64,000 nt of DNA from Bacteroidota bacterium (GTDB lineage Bacteria; Bacteroidota; Bacteroidia; Bacteroidales; VadinHA17): assembly GCA_029552825.1 (NCBI GenBank), contig JAKPDL010000227.1, positions 62,001-126,000 on the forward strand, in the 5' to 3' direction. The notes beneath the pieces are model-generated. The model was not told the DNA's origin, ran no database searches, and worked only from the letters and a program-made list of their open reading frames with translations. The position numbers were made by a program, and so were the translations under genes. This document shows, one piece after another, positions 63,167 through 64,000 of this stretch (the first letter of the stretch is position 1; every line of letters starts with the position of its first letter).

Positions 63167-64000
63167 ATCTTTGCCATTTTCATTTGATGGTGAAAAATTT
63201 TCATCATCATAATCAGCTTCTTCCCCACCATCCTCTTCATTAATTTCCACACATGCAACAGATGCTATTGAATCATTTTCTCTAAGATTTATGAGCTTAA
63301 CACCCTGTGTTGCCCTTCCCATCAGTCTGATTCCCGATACAGGTATCCTGAGGATATTTCCATTCAATGTTATTATCATAAGATCATCATTATCAGTAAC
63401 ATCTTTAAGGGCGATAAGTGAGCCGGTTTTTTCAGTGATATTTATGGTTTTCACACCCTTTCCTCCCCTGTTTGTAATTCTATAACTATCTATGCTAGTA
63501 CGTTTCCCATTTCCTTTTTCCGAAACAACCAGAACATCTTTCTCCTTGTTTTCGATTGTAATCATACCAATAACAATATCATCATCCGAAGCAAGTTTTA
63601 TACCTCTTACTCCTGAAGCCGTTCTTCCCATTGGTCGAACACTGCTCTCGTGAAATCTGATTGCCCTTCCCGATTTTACAGCAAGCATTATTTCATGATT
63701 TCCATTAGTAAGGCGAGCTTCAATAAGTTCATCTCCATCTCTTACAGTTATGGCATTAACCCCCGAACTTCTTGGTCGTGAATAGGCCTCAAGTGACGTT
63801 TTTTTAATAATTCCCTTCGCAGTGCATAAAACAATGTAATTGTTTTTTATGTATTTCTCGTCATCAAGGGTTTTAACATTAATGAATGCTCTGATATTGT
63901 CATCAGGTTCAATATTTATTAGATTCTGTATAGCTCTTCCTTTAGAGGTTCTTGTGCCTTCCGGGATATTATATACTTTAAGCCAGTAACATTTCCCCTT
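63152..64000 (-). CDS. gyrA: DNA gyrase subunit A, C-terminal part (5' end outside window)
   Basis: The last 282 residues of GyrA, read in frame from the window edge (KGKCYWLKVYNIPEGTRTSK). This is the beta-pinwheel that wraps DNA: repeated blades such as CTAKGIIKKTSLEAYSRPRS, AVKSGRAIRFHESSVRPMGR, VVSEKGNGKRTSIDSYRI and ISGIRLMGRATQGVKLINL-type segments. The GyrA-box position reads NRGGKG rather than QRRGGKG. It ends in an acidic Asp/Glu tail (GGEEADYDDENFSP). The stop is at 63152. The catalytic tyrosine domain lies outside the window. Confidence 0.95.
   Translation of the reverse strand, partial: KGKCYWLKVYNIPEGTRTSKGRAIQNLINIEPDDNIRAFINVKTLDDEKYIKNNYIVLCTAKGIIKKTSLEAYSRPRSSGVNAITVRDGDELIEARLTNGNHEIMLAVKSGRAIRFHESSVRPMGRTASGVRGIKLASDDDIVIGMITIENKEKDVLVVSEKGNGKRTSIDSYRITNRGGKGVKTINITEKTGSLIALKDVTDNDDLMIITLNGNILRIPVSGIRLMGRATQGVKLINLRENDSIASVACVEINEEDGGEEADYDDENFSPSNENGKDFDEF

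Overview
The window looks like chromosomal DNA of a low-GC member of the Bacteroidota, most likely class Bacteroidia. The evidence is a T9SS-type C-terminal sorting domain on a secreted CotH protein, repeated Bacteroidota-type promoter elements (TAnnTTTG near -7, often with TTTG/TTG about 18-23 bp upstream), few Shine-Dalgarno sequences, a two-ExbD TonB motor, class 1B pyrK-pyrD, and many lipoproteins and TPR proteins typical of the phylum. The genus cannot be read from the sequence. Most genes are housekeeping genes in short operons. There is no prophage, insertion sequence, CRISPR array or rRNA operon.

Layout. 0-7.4 kb: an exported MEMO1-AMMECR1 fusion, a SiaC-like phosphoprotein, the argS-ffh-folD operon, and a PD40 lipoprotein. 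7.7-11.4 kb: TPR protein, phosphosulfolactate synthase-like protein, aroE, then convergent truA. 11.8-18 kb: a sugar block (two FHS-family MFS permeases, a galactokinase-type kinase, aldose 1-epimerase) ending in a threonine aldolase. 18-24.5 kb, minus strand: pstS-like lipoprotein, TPR protein, exbB-exbD-exbD-tonB. 24.6-29.7 kb: queA-like gene, RNase P RNA with its own promoter and terminator, a LolA-like protein, kdsA, rarA. 29.8-36 kb: lipoprotein gamma-glutamyltransferase, an unrecognised membrane-anchored protein, and a large FAD/Fe-S D-2-hydroxyacid dehydrogenase. 36-41.3 kb: a compact pta-ackA-ptb-ptb-buk cassette for making ATP from acyl-CoA. 41.3-50.2 kb: short-chain dehydrogenases, a SlyD-like isomerase, a DAACS symporter, an HTH regulator behind an array of palindromic sites, pyrK-pyrD, an Lrp-type regulator, tRNA-Lys and a DUF6588 protein. 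50.3-57.7 kb: relA with a damaged hydrolase domain, then a DNA-damage divergon (short dnaE and dinB facing a LexA-like S24 repressor). 57.7-64 kb: YtfJ-like and DUF2461 proteins, the CotH-family T9SS cargo, a nested palindromic repeat element, a TPR protein, and the 3' part of gyrA, which runs off the window.

The least ordinary signals are four. (1) Five exact copies of TTACAnnTGTAA lie in the 540-bp gap between the DAACS symporter and the HTH gene, spaced 23-24 bp within each cluster; one overlaps a -7 element. (2) The LexA-like/dinB/dnaE divergon has ATCAAA/TTTGAT inverted repeats over the repressor promoter and start codon. (3) An approximately 210-bp nested inverted-repeat element lies downstream of the CotH gene. 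(4) Acetate- and butyrate-type kinase systems are combined, with two adjacent phosphotransbutyrylase paralogues. All functional statements come from recognising motifs by eye; no database search was run.
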